From Ancistrus triradiatus (lineage: Eukaryota; Chordata; Actinopteri; Siluriformes; Loricariidae), in assembly GCA_025084515.1 (NCBI GenBank), contig JAJAGP010002200.1, positions 62,001 through 126,000 on the forward strand: 64,000 nucleotides of DNA. Direction: 5' to 3'. Shown in pieces: positions 32,737 to 43,545 of the stretch. Position numbers and translations under genes: made by a program. How positions within the stretch are numbered: the stretch's first letter is position 1; every line of letters begins with the position of its first letter. Under the pieces are notes generated by a model. The model worked only from the letters and a program-made list of their open reading frames with translations. It was not told the DNA's origin and searched no databases.

Positions 32737-33594
32737 TTATGACCTTTCCCTACAATGCCTGGGCATGCTCCCTTGAGGTGGCGGATGGTCTCCTGAGGGA
32801 TCTCCTCCCAGACCTGGGACTAAAGCATCCACCAACTCCTGGGGACAGGTCTGGAGCGAGACACGATGGGACTGTGGTAGCCTAGTGGGTAGGTACTGGA
32901 CTTTGGCCCAGAAGGTCCAGGGTTCAAATCCCACCTCTGCCAAGCTGCCACTGTTGCGGTCCTTGAGCAAGCCCTTAACCCACAATTGCTTGGATTGTAA
33001 GATTGTATCAATTGTAAGTCGCTCTGGATAAGGGCGTCTGCTAAATGCTGTAAATGTAAAATGTAAATGTAATACGATGTCCCCGATGTGCTCAATCGGA
33101 TTCAGGTCTGGGGAACGGGCGGGCCAGTCCATAGCTTCAATGCCTTCATCTTGCAGGAACTGCTGACACACTCCAGCCACATGAGGTCTAGCATTGTCCT
33201 GCATTAGGAGGAACCCAGGGCCAACCGCACCAGCATATGGTCTCACAAGGGGTCTGAGGATCTCATCTCGGTACCTAATAGCAGTCAGGCTACCACTGGC
33301 AAGCTCATGGAGGGCTGTGCGGACCTCCAAACAAATGCCATCCCACACCATTACTGACCCACTGCCAAACCGGTCATGCTGAAGGATGTTGCAGGCAGCA
33401 GATTGCTCTCCACGGTGTCTCCATACTCTGTCACATCTGTCACATGTGCTCAGTGTGAACCTGCTTTCATCTGTGAAGAGCACAGGGCACCAGTGGCGAA
33501 TTTGCCAATCCTGGTGTTCTCTGGCAAATGCCAAGCGTCCTGCACAGTGTTGGGCTGTTAGCACAACCCCCATCTGTGGACATCGGACCCTCAT
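32737..33594 (-). pseudogene. DD34E Tc1 transposase relic, SINE-interrupted
   Basis: A 285-codon minus frame from ATG at 33594. All three catalytic residues are visible: Asp42 in LFTDESRF, Asp133 in LLMQDNARPH and Glu168 in SPDLNPIEH. The spacing between the last two is 34 residues, the DD34E signature of Tc1. The N-terminal paired HTH domain (roughly 100 residues in relatives) is missing, so the frame starts in the middle of the ancestral protein. From residue 175 to about 243 the frame reads through the inserted SINE. The end (QELVDALV...) is ancestral but soon out of frame. It cannot bind its own ends and is presumably inactive. Confidence 0.85.
32869..33073 (+). repeat. tRNA-derived SINE with intact target duplication
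   Basis: The A box region TAGCCTAGTGGGTAGG and B box GGTTCAAATCCC lead into the CTTGAGCAAGCCCTTAACCC middle and the tail GTCGCTCTGGATAAGGGCGTC and GCTAAATGCTGTAAATG with TGTAA-like repeats. ACGATG is duplicated on both sides (32863-32868 and 33074-33079). This defines the exact ends of the family: 205 bases. It is among the best-preserved copies here. Confidence 0.93.
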
Positions 33595-33613
33595 ACTATT
33601 TTTTTGAGCAGTG

Positions 33614-33730
33614 TAGATAGACGGATGAAGAGATAGATAAACAGATATGACCAGACAGATAGAAAGATAGATAGATGATCATTGGATACACAAATAGATG
33701 GATGGACTGACAGATAGATACATGAATAAG
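33614..33730. repeat. Degenerate GATA/GACA-like microsatellite
   Basis: GATAGACGGATGAAGAGATAGATAAACAG and related units follow directly after the transposon's TA. Similar units occur at 25790-25890. Confidence 0.7.
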
Positions 33731-33734
33731 CTCA

Positions 33735-34670
33735 CCAGACAAAAAAACGAGTCACCTGTGACTGAAATGTACCTAATAGTGTGTAATACCGACACGAGCA
33801 CCAATAACAGCTGCATTTTCAATTTGGCATAAACTGGACATGTTTCTGGGTGCAGATGATATCAAAGTTCAGCCACTCTTGCATCAAAGAATTGCGCAGT
33901 TCATTTTCAAGAAGATTCACATCTGGGGATTGTGAAGGTGTCTGATCATGCCAGTCACTCACATTTGCAGCTCTGTGAACATGAGAACTGTCATCCTGGA
34001 ATACAAAGATAGGAATGACCCTAACCCTAACTCCAGCAGCTCAATATAGGCACTGTGGTTCATATTTAATGTCACCTAAACCAAAGGACTCATTTGCAAG
34101 TAATTAAACCATCACTGGAATATCACATGAACTCCTCCAGCTTGGACCACAACTTGCACGCATTCCTCATTGAAGGCTTCGATGAACATGACACTTAGCA
34201 TCATTCACATTCAGATTCTTGTAATAACCAGATAACTGGACTAATTCCAGTCATGAACAGTCCAATTTTTGTGTCTTTTTGCCCACTGTAACCAAACAAC
34301 TTTGTGAGAAGAAGTGAGCAAAGGCCTTGTGTGTCACTCTGCTCTGTATGTTCATGGTATGCAATTTCCCGTGGAATGTCCTTTCATAAATTGGTTGTGA
34401 AGGTCCTGCACTGAATTCTAGAGGTAATTCTTGTTTGGAAGAGAATAGATGTTTAGTCACAAGCAGTGAAAAATGCTGTCAGTTTCATCTTTCGGCCACA
34501 GTTCTGACAAAAATTTCCCGTAGACTGGAATTTTTGCCACTGCTAGTAGACCCATATGACCGTACGCTTCGATATAGCTGCAAATTTTTGCAATCTGCAT
34601 CGTGACCCATTTTCAACACGATATTCACTGCACGGTACCACCACTCCTCAATCTATGAATCCCATCTGTT
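33735..34670. other. Unassigned, possibly transposon-derived DNA
   Basis: Begins with CCAGACAAAAAAACGAGTCACC, which looks like a terminal repeat of a Tc1-type family, but I cannot find the matching right end. A 69-codon minus frame (34251-34460) has no recognisable motif. Likely an old repeat, not proven. Confidence 0.35.
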
Positions 34671-34683
34671 TGTCTGTGGTACT

Positions 34684-34880
34684 GGGACTGTGGTAGCGTA
34701 GCGGGTAAGGTACTGGACTATGGACCAGAAGGTCCAGCGTTCAAATCCCACCTCTGCCAAAGCTGCCACTGTTGGGTCCTTGAGCAAGACCCTTAACCCA
34801 CAATTGCTTGGATTGTAAGACTGTACCAATTGTAAGTCGCTCTGGATAAGGGCATCTGCTAAATGCTGTAAATGTAAATG
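34684..34880 (+). repeat. tRNA-derived SINE
   Basis: Well-preserved copy: GGGACTGTGGTAGCGTAGCGGG (A box region), GTTCAAATCCCACC (B box region), CTTGAGCAAGACCCTTAACCC and the tail GTCGCTCTGGATAAGGGCATC, GCTAAATGCTGTAAATG. GTTTGTCT occurs on both sides (about 34668 and 34885), so a target duplication of 8 bp is possible, with a few extra bases inside. The minus frame at 34653-34910 is the SINE read backwards. Confidence 0.9.
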
Positions 34881-34884
34881 TCTG

Positions 34885-36225
34885 GTTTGTCTTACCGACT
34901 CCAACAACAAATTTTGCGTTACTGTTTCATGCTTTTACTGTGCCTTGCAAACTTTATATCATCATGATCTGTCGACCCTCTGGTCTTTATCATGATATCT
35001 TGTGAGCTTGATTCTCTTCTCAGCTCATTTCTGGAAGATGGCGCTTATTTGTGGTTCTACTGGGTGACCCCAACCTCCCTACTGATGGCATAATGTTAAG
35101 AGTGCTCTTTTGACATTGACTCACACACCATCAGTTGCAAGTCATGGAATTTGTTACTCGAGTTGCACTCGAGTCCAAGTTATGTGACTCGAGTTCACAG
35201 CTCTGCTTCATAGTAACTGAAGCACTGTGCAGAGACAAGTAAAAATGTACTGTCTTCAGTACTTATCCATCTCAATCTGTCTGCTGTGGTTGACCCATCC
35301 AATTCTCATCTCGACTCTTGGTAGCTTGGGAATTATGGGACATGCGCTTGTCTCATTCTCTTCATATTTTCCAGTTCGCTCCTACCAGGTAACATGGAGA
35401 GTTTCAGTTTACCCTACCCTTCACAAGCTCACCTGAGAACTACATAGAAAATCACAAAGTCAAAAACTCTTTGACCAATCCCAATCACTTCAGCTCCTGT
35501 ATATTCAGTCTGCCTCTCCACAGCCAGCCTTTGCATACTTGAAATAAATCTGAGCCAAACATGGTGTTCTTGTGTTCACAATCCTTTGCCCCTCAGAGCT
35601 GTTTAGGAACGCTGTGTGACGTTAACGTGACGTAAGCTGTGCAAATGTTGCTCAGACGCCTCAAAATCGTGTTGTACCTCCTCCATTGCATATAGGCTCA
35701 GTAAAGCCTGGACTTCACTTTCAATCGATTTGTCTGTGTTTTTTTTTTAATCCCATTTTAAGCATGAAGATCTGTTCTTAAAATGGCTACTGGAAAATTT
35801 AAACATGGTGGCTGAGCTCAACACTGATGCTTGCGTCTTGACCAGTCTCTGCACTCTTATGTCACTTAGGATTCCTATGTGTTGAGAAAAGTTCCAACTT
35901 TGAAGTAGAAGCTAAACAAGTCCTAAGAGCTACAACTGTCTCCAGTTCTTGCTCTGTGAACACGTGATAAAGGGGGCGCGGTTCTAAGAACCATGTAACA
36001 GTTTGTCCGGTGCGAAAGCACCAGTAAATGGACAACACAGCAAAGATATTTCAGGTAAACTTGGATTATTTCAATTTTTCTAATCACATCAACCATCAGA
36101 CCTTGCAGAGTCTTCTGCACAGCATCAGAAGTATACATCTATCTGACCAGAGAAGCTGATCAGACGGTCTTACAGGCTTGATTACTACAGTGTTTTGCTT
36201 GGTGGTCTGCCTTTATGTTCCATTG
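34885..36225. other. No recognised gene or repeat
   Basis: About 1.3 kb with no repeat I recognise. Two short open frames (35227-35436 plus, 35923-36138 minus) lack motifs. The DNA is less repetitive than its surroundings. Confidence 0.45.
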
Positions 36226-36229
36226 CTCC

Positions 36230-36610
36230 ACTTCAAAGCATTCAGAAAGTTGCAGCTCTTCTCACTCACAGCCTACTAAAGCTTTCTCGTGTTCTCTTTC
36301 ACTGATATCACTCCACTGGCTGTGGATCCTGTTGCAGCCAGAATCAAACTTAAAACTCCTGTCTTAGCTTTTGAGACCTCAATAGGTTCTACTCCACATT
36401 ATGTACATTATTGGGTGCAGAACTACAGACCTGCATGCAACTCAGGTCTTCAGCTTCAGTGCTCCTGGTACATCCATCTCTGAGACTATGATCTGTAGAT
36501 CTTGAGGTTTCAGTGTCCAGGATTACAGAGTCCTCATTGGTGGGATAAGCTTCCCACAGTCAGAACGGCTCTTCTTTCTGCAGAAGTCTGAAGACTCACC
36601 CCTTCAAACA
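36230..36610 (+). pseudogene. LINE reverse-transcriptase C-terminal fragment
   Basis: The plus frame near 36310-36480 reads PLAVDPVAARIKLKTPVLAFET then TPHYVH, which matches the HWLPVAARIxFKTLVLAFKAL pattern near the end of L2/Rex1-type ORF2 proteins. Shifted frames after it give SLRL and SHSQNGSSFCRSLKTHPF, the WNxLP...SFKSxLKTHLF end of the same protein. Frame changes and stops show a relic. Clade uncertain. Confidence 0.55.
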
Positions 36611-36790
36611 ATACATAAGATAATATCATGTTTGTACTCTGCACTTTTGTTGTTCCTGCTCTTTGTCTGCATTTTTGTAAACTTATTCTCAAGCTCTTAG
36701 CGCTTATCATTATATGAGACCTTTCTGTCAAACTGAAAACTCACTGAGTAGGATTAGTTCCTAGTCCAAATGTTAATGAATACTTACAGT

Positions 36791-37020
36791 ATGCAACCCC
36801 AAATCATAAACGTTGGGACGGTATTTCATTGCAGACAGTATGAACTCAAGATATTTCATGTTTATTCTGGTCAACTTCATTTTCTGTGTTAATAAACATC
36901 CATTCCTGCATTTCAGGCCTGCAACACACGCCAAAAGAAAGTTGGAATGTTGGCAATTTAGAGCTGAATTAAGCCGGCTTTCATATTTGCCAGGTATTCA
37001 GAAAGGACTGAGTGGTTAAT
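36791..37020 (+). mobile_element. 5' fragment of the GGGGTTGTA-type Tc1 element
   Basis: Left end GCAACCCCAAATCATAAACGTTGGGACGG, then AATAAACATCCATTCCTGCATTTCAGGCCTGCAACAC, which also occurs at 20207-20240 in the larger copy. Homology ends near 37000, before the transposase. Truncated. Confidence 0.7.
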
Positions 37021-37329
37021 TATTAGGACATCCAACAAAATCATTAAAAATGTGCAATGAATTAAACATCTTTTGTGAAATTATCTCACAACAATTTGTT
37101 CAAGTACTGACATATCTACAGGTTAAATACATCTAATTTACTGGTGCACACAGCTTGCAGAGAAGCCATTATCCACCCGGTCCACAATTCAAACTAAAAG
37201 CCATGGCAGGCTGAAGGCCATTACACACCGAACGTGATTTTTTTGTGAGATTTATTCAGATAACAGGAAATTAATTTGTGTAAAGAGTGCAAAGAAAATA
37301 TCCCCCACACCACCTCCATTTTCACCCAG

Positions 37330-37612
37330 TGAACTGCCCTCACTGGATATTTTATCTTTTTCAGACCATTCTTTATAAACTCTAAAGATCAGGAGTTTCT
37401 GAAATACTCAGACCAGTCCATCTAGCACCAACATTCATGCCATGTTCAAAGTCACTTAAATCGCCTTTCTTCCCCATTATGATGCTCGGTTTGAATTTCA
37501 GGTTGTCTTGATCATGTCTACATACTTAAATGCATTGAGTTGCTGCGATTGGCCGATTAGATATTTACGTTTACAAACAGTTTAACAGGCGTATCCAATA
37601 AAGTGGTGATGA
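37330..37612 (-). mobile_element. Tc1-like fragment with AATAAAGTGG end
   Basis: Contains TCAGACCATTCTTTATAAACTC, GGAGTTTCTGAAATACTCAGACC, CACTTAAATCGCCTTTCTTCCCCAT and an end GTATCCAATAAAGTGGTGATGAGTA. These are the antisense N-terminal and right-end sequences of a very common fish Tc1-type family whose canonical end is CACTCACCGGCCACTTTATT. The left end and the catalytic part are missing. Confidence 0.6.
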
Positions 37613-37659
37613 GTACATTTTACAATGATCTTTCTATCAAAGTTCATCTCAGAAGGCAA

Positions 37660-37865
37660 GTTCGGTTTTAAAAAAGACCCGTTGGTACCTGTTGCTACAG
37701 CCACAGAGCCAGGGCCTAGGCACAACATTGCCTACACTTAACTCTAACTTCAACCTCAATAACCAAAGGAAATCTTGTTGCTGTTTTGGTTTTTTAAAGG
37801 AAAAAAATGTCCCCTCAAGGTAAAAAACGTCAGATCTTTCAGTCCTCACAATGATATTTAAACTT
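37660..37865 (-). repeat. Possible GGGGACATTTT-type repeat, minus strand
   Basis: The complement contains TTTTACCTTGAGGGGACATTTTTTTCC and TGTGAGGACTGAAAGATCTG, similar in layout to the block at 1485-1680. No coding capacity. Confidence 0.35.
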
Positions 37866-38332
37866 GATCCCTCACACAGACACACAATGAACAGTAGCGT
37901 ATTGGTAGCAAGTTGAGTATAGCTGTGTCACATGACCCTCGTGCCTTTATGCTCCTCCTGCAATCCAATCTCACAAATTTCTTTCCCGTAATAGAGATTA
38001 AAACTCAATATATTGTCTCTTGTTGTATCAACAGCTAACTAGGTGAAAAAATTGTTTGCTTTGCTTAGAATGATACTTTCTGTGAAATTGTACATTGTGC
38101 AGTCTGGATGTTGTTACAGTGGGGCAGAAACGTATTTAGTCAGCCACTGATTGTGCAAGTTCTCCTACTTAGAAAGATGAGAGAGGTCTGTAATTTCCAT
38201 CATAGGTACACTTCAACTATGAGAGACAAAATGAGAAAAAACAATCCAGGAAATCACATTGTAGGATTTTTAAAAAATTTAATTGTAAATCACGGTGGAA
38301 AATAAGTATTTGGTCAATAACAAAAGTTCAAC

Positions 38333-38848
38333 TCAATACCTTGTAACATAAAATTTGTTCCCAATGATAGAAGTCAAATGTTTCCTGTAAGTATTCAGCA
38401 GGTTGGCACACACTGTAGTTGGTATTTTGGCCCATTCCTCCATGCAGATCTCCTCTAGAGCAGTGATGTTTTGGGGTTGTCGCTGGGCAACACGGACCTT
38501 CAGCTCCCTCCACAAATGTTCTATGGGGATGAGGACCTTGAAAGGTTTTTTACGGAGCCACTCCTTCGTTGCCCGAGCGGTGTGTTTGGGATCATTCTCA
38601 TGCTGGAAGACCCAGCCACGTTCCATCTTCAATGCTCTCACTGATGGAAGGAGGTTTTGGCTTAAAATCTCACGATACATGGCCCCATTCATTCTTCCCT
38701 TAACACAGATCAGTCGTCCTGTCCCCTCTGCAGAAAAACAGCCCCAAAGCATGATGTTTCCACCCCCATGCTTCACAGTAGGTATGTTGTTCTTGGAATG
38801 CAAACTCAGCATTCTCTCCTCCAAACACGAGGAGGGAGTTTTTACCAA
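38333..38848 (-). pseudogene. Family D transposase, longest remaining frame
   Basis: A 171-codon minus frame covering the catalytic half. TVKHGGGNIMLWGCFSAEGT lies at residues 24-43. The second catalytic site reads FQHENDPKHTARA at residues 81-93, with Glu84 where relatives have Asp (QHDNDPKHTA). The third site is damaged: VLIPIEHLWRELKVRV at 106-121 lacks about 10 residues of the usual EWPSQSPDLNPIEHLW, though the final Glu is kept. The C-terminal EEWAKIPTTVCANLLNTYRKHLTSII is well preserved. The first Asp and the N-terminal HTH are outside this frame, beyond a break near 38850. An inactive relic, but one of the best-preserved in the window. Confidence 0.88.
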
Positions 38849-39157
38849 AAAGTTCTATTTTGGTGTCATAATGAACACATGATATTCTCCAATCCTCTTC
38901 GGATTAATCCATATGCTCTCTAGGCAAACTTCAGACGGGCCGGACATGTAGGCTTAAGCAGGGGGACACGCCTGCCTGTGGACTGCAGGATCTGATCCCT
39001 CTCAGCATAGTGTGTATGATGGTATTAGCCTTTGTTACTTTGGTCCCAGCTCTCTGCAGGTCATTCATCAGGTCCCTTCGTTGTAGTTCTGGGTTTTTGC
39101 TAAAACGTTCTCATGATATTTGACCCCACTTGAAGAGAGTCCCAGATCGAGGGGAAG

Positions 39158-40089
39158 ATGACACATGTAAACAATTTTCAAAAAATTTTTGTTCCCAGTT
39201 GTTAGTGTGTTTCCTGATGTTTGTACCCTAAAGAAAGAAAAAAAAGTTATTATCCCTGTAGTAAAATGCTTTTGTGGTCAGCCACAATGATTATTTGAAA
39301 TTGATCTATTTTTAAGGATCATTCGCCATATTTAAAAAAAAACAAAAAAGGATACCTTAAGAAGGCTGCTGGAATTGTGAGAACTATCAAGAAGTTTCTA
39401 GAACTGTCCAGAAGTTTCTAGAACTTTCTGGGACTGTACAGAATTGTAGGTAGCTGTATAACTACAGTTCTATAGGGCCACTATAGCCCTTCCTGAGAGA
39501 CGGAGAGACATGATCTAACTGATTGGGATTGCATAGTAAGTGGGCAACAGCCATCACAGACAAAGGGGAACTGACCTAGACAGGCAGGTGTGAATTCATT
39601 CTCTATTCAGATTCTGATAAGGACAGTGTTCACACTTCACCCCACAGCCATTACAGGAGGAGCTTAGGAAGGACCACTACTTTCAAATGTATATATTGTG
39701 TGTTACTCTGCTACCGGGTGATCAGTCCTGCTCTGCTGAATCCTGAGTACACTCTTGTACTTTCATACTGCATGGAATAAAGATTGACCATTTTTAGAGG
39801 TTGCATACATCCAGCAGACGCATTTTGCTATGTATGTGGCCATTTTATAAAGACAAGAGCGAAAAAGTACTCTGTGGAAGCATCTGCTAAGATGTGTGAG
39901 GCCTACAAAGCATACTTCGGCATGCCTGTTGGTGACCTGTTTCTATAATAAAAATTCATAATTTTCGTTGCCGTGATCACAAAAGCGAAGTTTATGATGA
40001 ATGTAAGCAATTTTTAATTTGTTTTAGACATAAGCAATTGGAATATAACATTAAAAAAACAAACTGGGACAAAACTTGTGTTAATTAGT
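39158..40089 (+). mobile_element. Unidentified 0.93 kb insert in family D copy 3
   Basis: Absent from the other family D copies. No clear terminal inverted repeat. A region near 39660-39800 (ATATATTGTGTG, then GCATGGAATAAAGATTG with an AATAAA signal) could be an LTR-like promoter and polyadenylation region, so a solo LTR is one option. From about 39865 the plus strand reads KKYSVEASAKMCEAYKAYFG then MPVGD, which resembles a peptide seen in dispersed fish transposon-associated proteins. A stop follows. Identity unproven. Confidence 0.4.
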
Positions 40090-40603
40090 GTATCAGTGGC
40101 TTGTATTCTTCAAGTTCTTCCAATTGCTCCCACAGCTGAATTTATTCACACCACCTGCGTGCCTATTGTACGAGATTACACTTCTTCCCAGCCTGGTGCA
40201 GGTCTACAATTTCTCCTGTGTCCTTCAACAGCTCTTTGGTTTGGCATGTTAGTTTGGAGTCTGGACTGTTTGAGGCTGTGCGACAGGTGTCTTTTATACA
40301 GATTAATGAGGTCAAACAGGGCCATTAAAACAGGTAACGAGTGGAGGACAGAAGAGCTTCTTATAGAAGAAGTTACAGGTCTGTGAGAGCCAGAAATCTT
40401 GCTTGTTTGTGGGTGACCAAATACTTATTTTTCACGATGATTTACAATTAAATTCTTTAAAAATCCTACAATATAATTTTCTGGATTTTTTTCTCATTTT
40501 GTCTCTCATAGTTGAAGTGATGAACTATGATGAAAATTACAGACCTCTCACAACTTTTTATGCACAATCAGTGGCTGACTAAATACTTTTTTGCCCCACT
40601 GCA

Positions 40604-41500
40604 TATACTGTGACACCATATTATATACTGTACTTAGCAATGCTTTAAGGTATACTGTAGTGTACTGTGGTGTATTGACTAAACAGCCAAGTGGCTCATC
40701 ATTTCTGTGCTTATAAGGACAGTGACACTGCTCAGCATTCAGTCTGCTCACTCTAGTGCCGCATGTGTAATCAAACTTTGTGTTTAGTAAGACTTTCTGC
40801 ACCAGAGGCTGTGCTGTTACAGGTGTCATGTACTACAACAGCTAATGCTATTAGGTTAATTACCTTAACAGTAACCAGAAGGACCTCATCGGACATCATT
40901 TAGCTGTGTCTGTTTCCACCTCTTTCCAGCAATCCTCTTACTTCCTTATTCTAAAAGGACACTATCAACTCAAAATCACATGAATTCTTACCTGACCTGC
41001 GACTGAATGAAACACCTGAATTCAATGAAAAAGAGCTGTGTCCCTATAATTTTGTCCATGTAGTATATAAGCCCAAAACCATGGGCATTCTTAGCTGACC
41101 CGGAGAAAACTTTCCTCCCACACACAGGCAGATCACTTCTTTGTAGAAGTGTGTAGGACTATTAGACACAAACGTCAACCTTCAAGGCCCTTACAAGGCA
41201 TGTGGAGTACATCCATATAAACTATTAATGGACGAAATCTTTACCTCGACTCTCCTTGACCGTCTTGCTCGTTCACTCAGAACCACCGTGCGCTTTTTTT
41301 GTTCACAACAAGAGATGAAGATGCTTTTCAGACTGCTGACATAAGCTTTTCCTAAAGTTACATCCAAGCCACGGAGCAGTATATGTGGTTACAAATTACT
41401 AAATCCAATAGATTCAAACTTGCAGAAGTATGAGCACAGGTATTTGCGTAAGTAAATGTCAAATTCTAAGGATTGTATTTTGGTCAAAATAAAAAAGTTA
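40604..41500. other. No recognised gene or repeat
   Basis: AT-rich spacer. No supported coding sequence and no repeat family I can name. Confidence 0.45.
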
Positions 41501-41539
41501 AGAAATGTAGAGAAAATTAAGCAAGATAAAACAAAGTTA

Positions 41540-41815
41540 TATAAATTGTGGTGCTCAGAGGTGGCTATAAGTGTGATATAGCTTTTCTTTCTCTATTTTA
41601 TTATACTTTTCATAATATTTAATTTTCTCTATAATGTTGGTCTACCTGTTATTTTATTTTAATGATTCTATTTTTAAATAGTTTCTCTCTTGTAATATTT
41701 ATTTCGTTTCTGTTTATTTGAACTATTACTGTGAACTTATTTAGATATCTTACTTCATTCTTACATGTTGGGTCCCTTTTTGAGTCTTGGTCGTCCCAAG
41801 ATCTTGGTCCTTGGA
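41540..41815 (-). repeat. Minus-strand fragment of the TCAAGTCAAGT-type repeat
   Basis: Ends in TGTTGGGTCCCTTTTTGAGTCTTGGTCGTCCCAAG, the complement of CTTGGCAGGACCAAGACTCAAAAAGGGACCCA in the copy at 44965-44995. The AT-rich TATTTTATTATAC stretch before it may belong to the same copy. Confidence 0.5.
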
Positions 41816-41960
41816 TTCGTCATTCCATAATCCTCTTTTCCACTGACCTTCATTCCAATCTTTGTGAGCTTTAGCATATTCTAGCTTTTTCACACTGTTC
41901 CCCTTCCAAAAAAGTGGTTTCTTGGCTGCTAGGGAGACTGTGCTAACATTTCTGCATAGG
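41816..41960. mobile_element. Family E fragment
   Basis: Contains CATTCCATAATCCTCTTTTCCACTGACCTTCATTCCAATC and GTTTCTTGGCTGCTAGG, which also occur in the family E copies at 25470 and 50155. Both termini are missing. Confidence 0.55.
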
Positions 41961-43075
41961 AACAGATGGGCTACAGTCTACAGCTTCAGGACTCTGTTAC
42001 ATGACCACAGATCCAGCTCCCCAACATAAGGAGCACCAGAGATTTGTGAGACTCTGGCAAAGTGGAACACACACACACAGATTTGAAGACATATTCCTAC
42101 CTTGTACTTACAGGTACCAGGAGTTCTGTGTTTTGTGGTCATGTGACACAGCTCAGGATTTCCCCGGTGACACTTTTATTTTAGACGAACCTGATAAACT
42201 GAAAAAGTTAGTCTGCCACACTAGCTGATACGATTAAGCCTTGCTGATGTCCCTTAATAATAACCATTTCTTATTTTCATTTGGATCGTAAAGCATTTAC
42301 CCGCCCCAAAACAGATTAAACCAGTAGCAATAACTTTAAAATTATAAATAGAAGCCAAGTGACTCATTCATGTAAACATCTAACCTAGAGAGAATCTGGA
42401 TTTATGAGTGTTAGGACATGATAGGGGTCAGCGTTGCACAGATAATTGGGTAGCGGGGATATAAGGCACTGCACCTAATTAAATTCCTTGCGTAATCAGC
42501 GGCCACATCTGGGCCTGGTCTCGCCAGAGAAACCACAGCGCTCCGGTGCGTTGAGTAAAAATAGCAAGGCGTTCTGACACCTCGCTTCACACCTCCTCCC
42601 TTCTTCTCACAGAACAAGCCTGCCATGGAGCGTGGAGCTCACTGCATTCCTGTCTCTTCATTCCCCTGCCTCCGTTTTTATACCAAGGGCAGACTCTTCA
42701 GACCTGAGATTTGCATCGACAAAAAGCAGAAAAAGCAAAAATTGGACAAAATTAGACGAAAACAACTTCAAATACTAGTCAAGTTATGGCGCTATAAGAA
42801 GAAAACAGAGTACCCAGAACGCCACTGGGAAAACAGACCTTTATGGTTATTGTTTTTTTTACCAAAAGACTGGGCACTCCAGGATTGGGTGTTGATGTCT
42901 TTCTCAAACAAAATCTGCAAAGAATAAACTAATGAACTAATACAACATATTTCTGCTTTTTTTATTCCAGGTTCTTACAAAGAACTAGAAAAGGTGCCAA
43001 AACATTTGCACATGACAAATTCGTGATGTATTTATTATGTATTTATATGTATTTCTTTCAAATTGTTTTTAAGTA
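41961..43075. other. No supported gene
   Basis: Contains a 100-codon plus frame (42625-42927), Lys-rich in the middle, with no recognisable domain, weak start context and no splice evidence. A short (CA)n lies at 42068-42078. I do not call a gene. Confidence 0.4.
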
Positions 43076-43545
43076 CACTGGTACCTCAGTTTTCATCTTT
43101 AGTTCATTCTAGAAGGCTTGTTATATATCAAAAATGATGAGTACTGAGCAAATGTTTCCCATAAGGAATAATGTAAATTGAATGGATCCATTCCAGACCC
43201 CCAGAAAATCCCCCCTATGTAACATTATATGCATTAATGGAGCTGTATTGTACAAGAGCTCCCTGATTTATGATGGGGATATGTTCAACAAATCCATCAT
43301 AAGTTAAATGTATCATGAAGTGATGAGTTTAATATAGTCTGTACTGTATCATATTACATAGTAACACTTAAATGAACCTACAGTTACCCAAAATCATGAA
43401 CACAAAGCTTATTTTACAATAAAGTGTAGAAAATCTCATGTCATTTAGTGAGTAATGGATTGAAAGTTAAAAGTAAAAGCAAAACACTTACTCTATTGAT
43501 GAACTCACGACAGTTCAGAACAGTTCTCAAAACTCATGGACAATC
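43076..43545 (-). mobile_element. Tigger/pogo-like element, copy 2
   Basis: Starts after a TA with CACTGGTACCTCAGTTTTCATC and includes AATGTTTCCCATAAGGAATAATG, GCATTAATGGAGCTGTATTGTAC, GGGGATATGTTCAACAAATCCATCATAAG and TTTAGTGAGTAATGGATTGAAAG, the complements of blocks in the copy at 28922-32045. It has neither the Tc1 insertion nor the purine tract, so it shows the older structure. No transposase frame. Confidence 0.6.

Larger units (their letters stand above)
32430..33613 (-). mobile_element. Tc1-like element with CACTGCTCAAAAAA ends, split by a SINE
   Basis: TA flanks at 32428-32429 and 33614-33615. The ends are CACTGCTCAAAAAAAATAAAG and ACTATTTTTTTGAGCAGTG. The right-hand non-coding part and the N-terminal HTH part of the transposase appear to be deleted, because the right end follows almost directly after the central transposase sequence. 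A tRNA-derived SINE (32869-33073) interrupts the 3' end of the gene with a 6-bp duplication. Confidence 0.9.
38117..40601 (-). mobile_element. Tc1-like transposon, family D, copy 3, with 0.9 kb insert
   Basis: Left end CAGTGGGGCAGAAACGTATT after TA at 38115-38116; right end TACTTTTTTGCCCCACTG. The transposase is on the minus strand. At 2485 bp it is about 900 bp longer than copies 2 and 4. The surplus lies between AGATCGAGGGGAAGAT (to about 39157) and TATCAGTGGCTTGTATTCTTC (from about 40090), which are adjacent in the other copies. Confidence 0.92.

Noticed and set aside
32737..33594. The longest open frame in the window as an intact gene
   Set aside because: It is a transposase without an N-terminus, read through an inserted SINE and ending out of its original frame.
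39158..40089. Calling the insert an endogenous retrovirus LTR
   Set aside because: An AATAAA and a TATA-like patch alone do not prove an LTR; no TG...CA boundaries with a target duplication were found.
42625..42927. A 100-codon plus frame with a Lys-rich centre
   Set aside because: No recognisable family, weak start context and no exon-like boundaries; chance is more likely.
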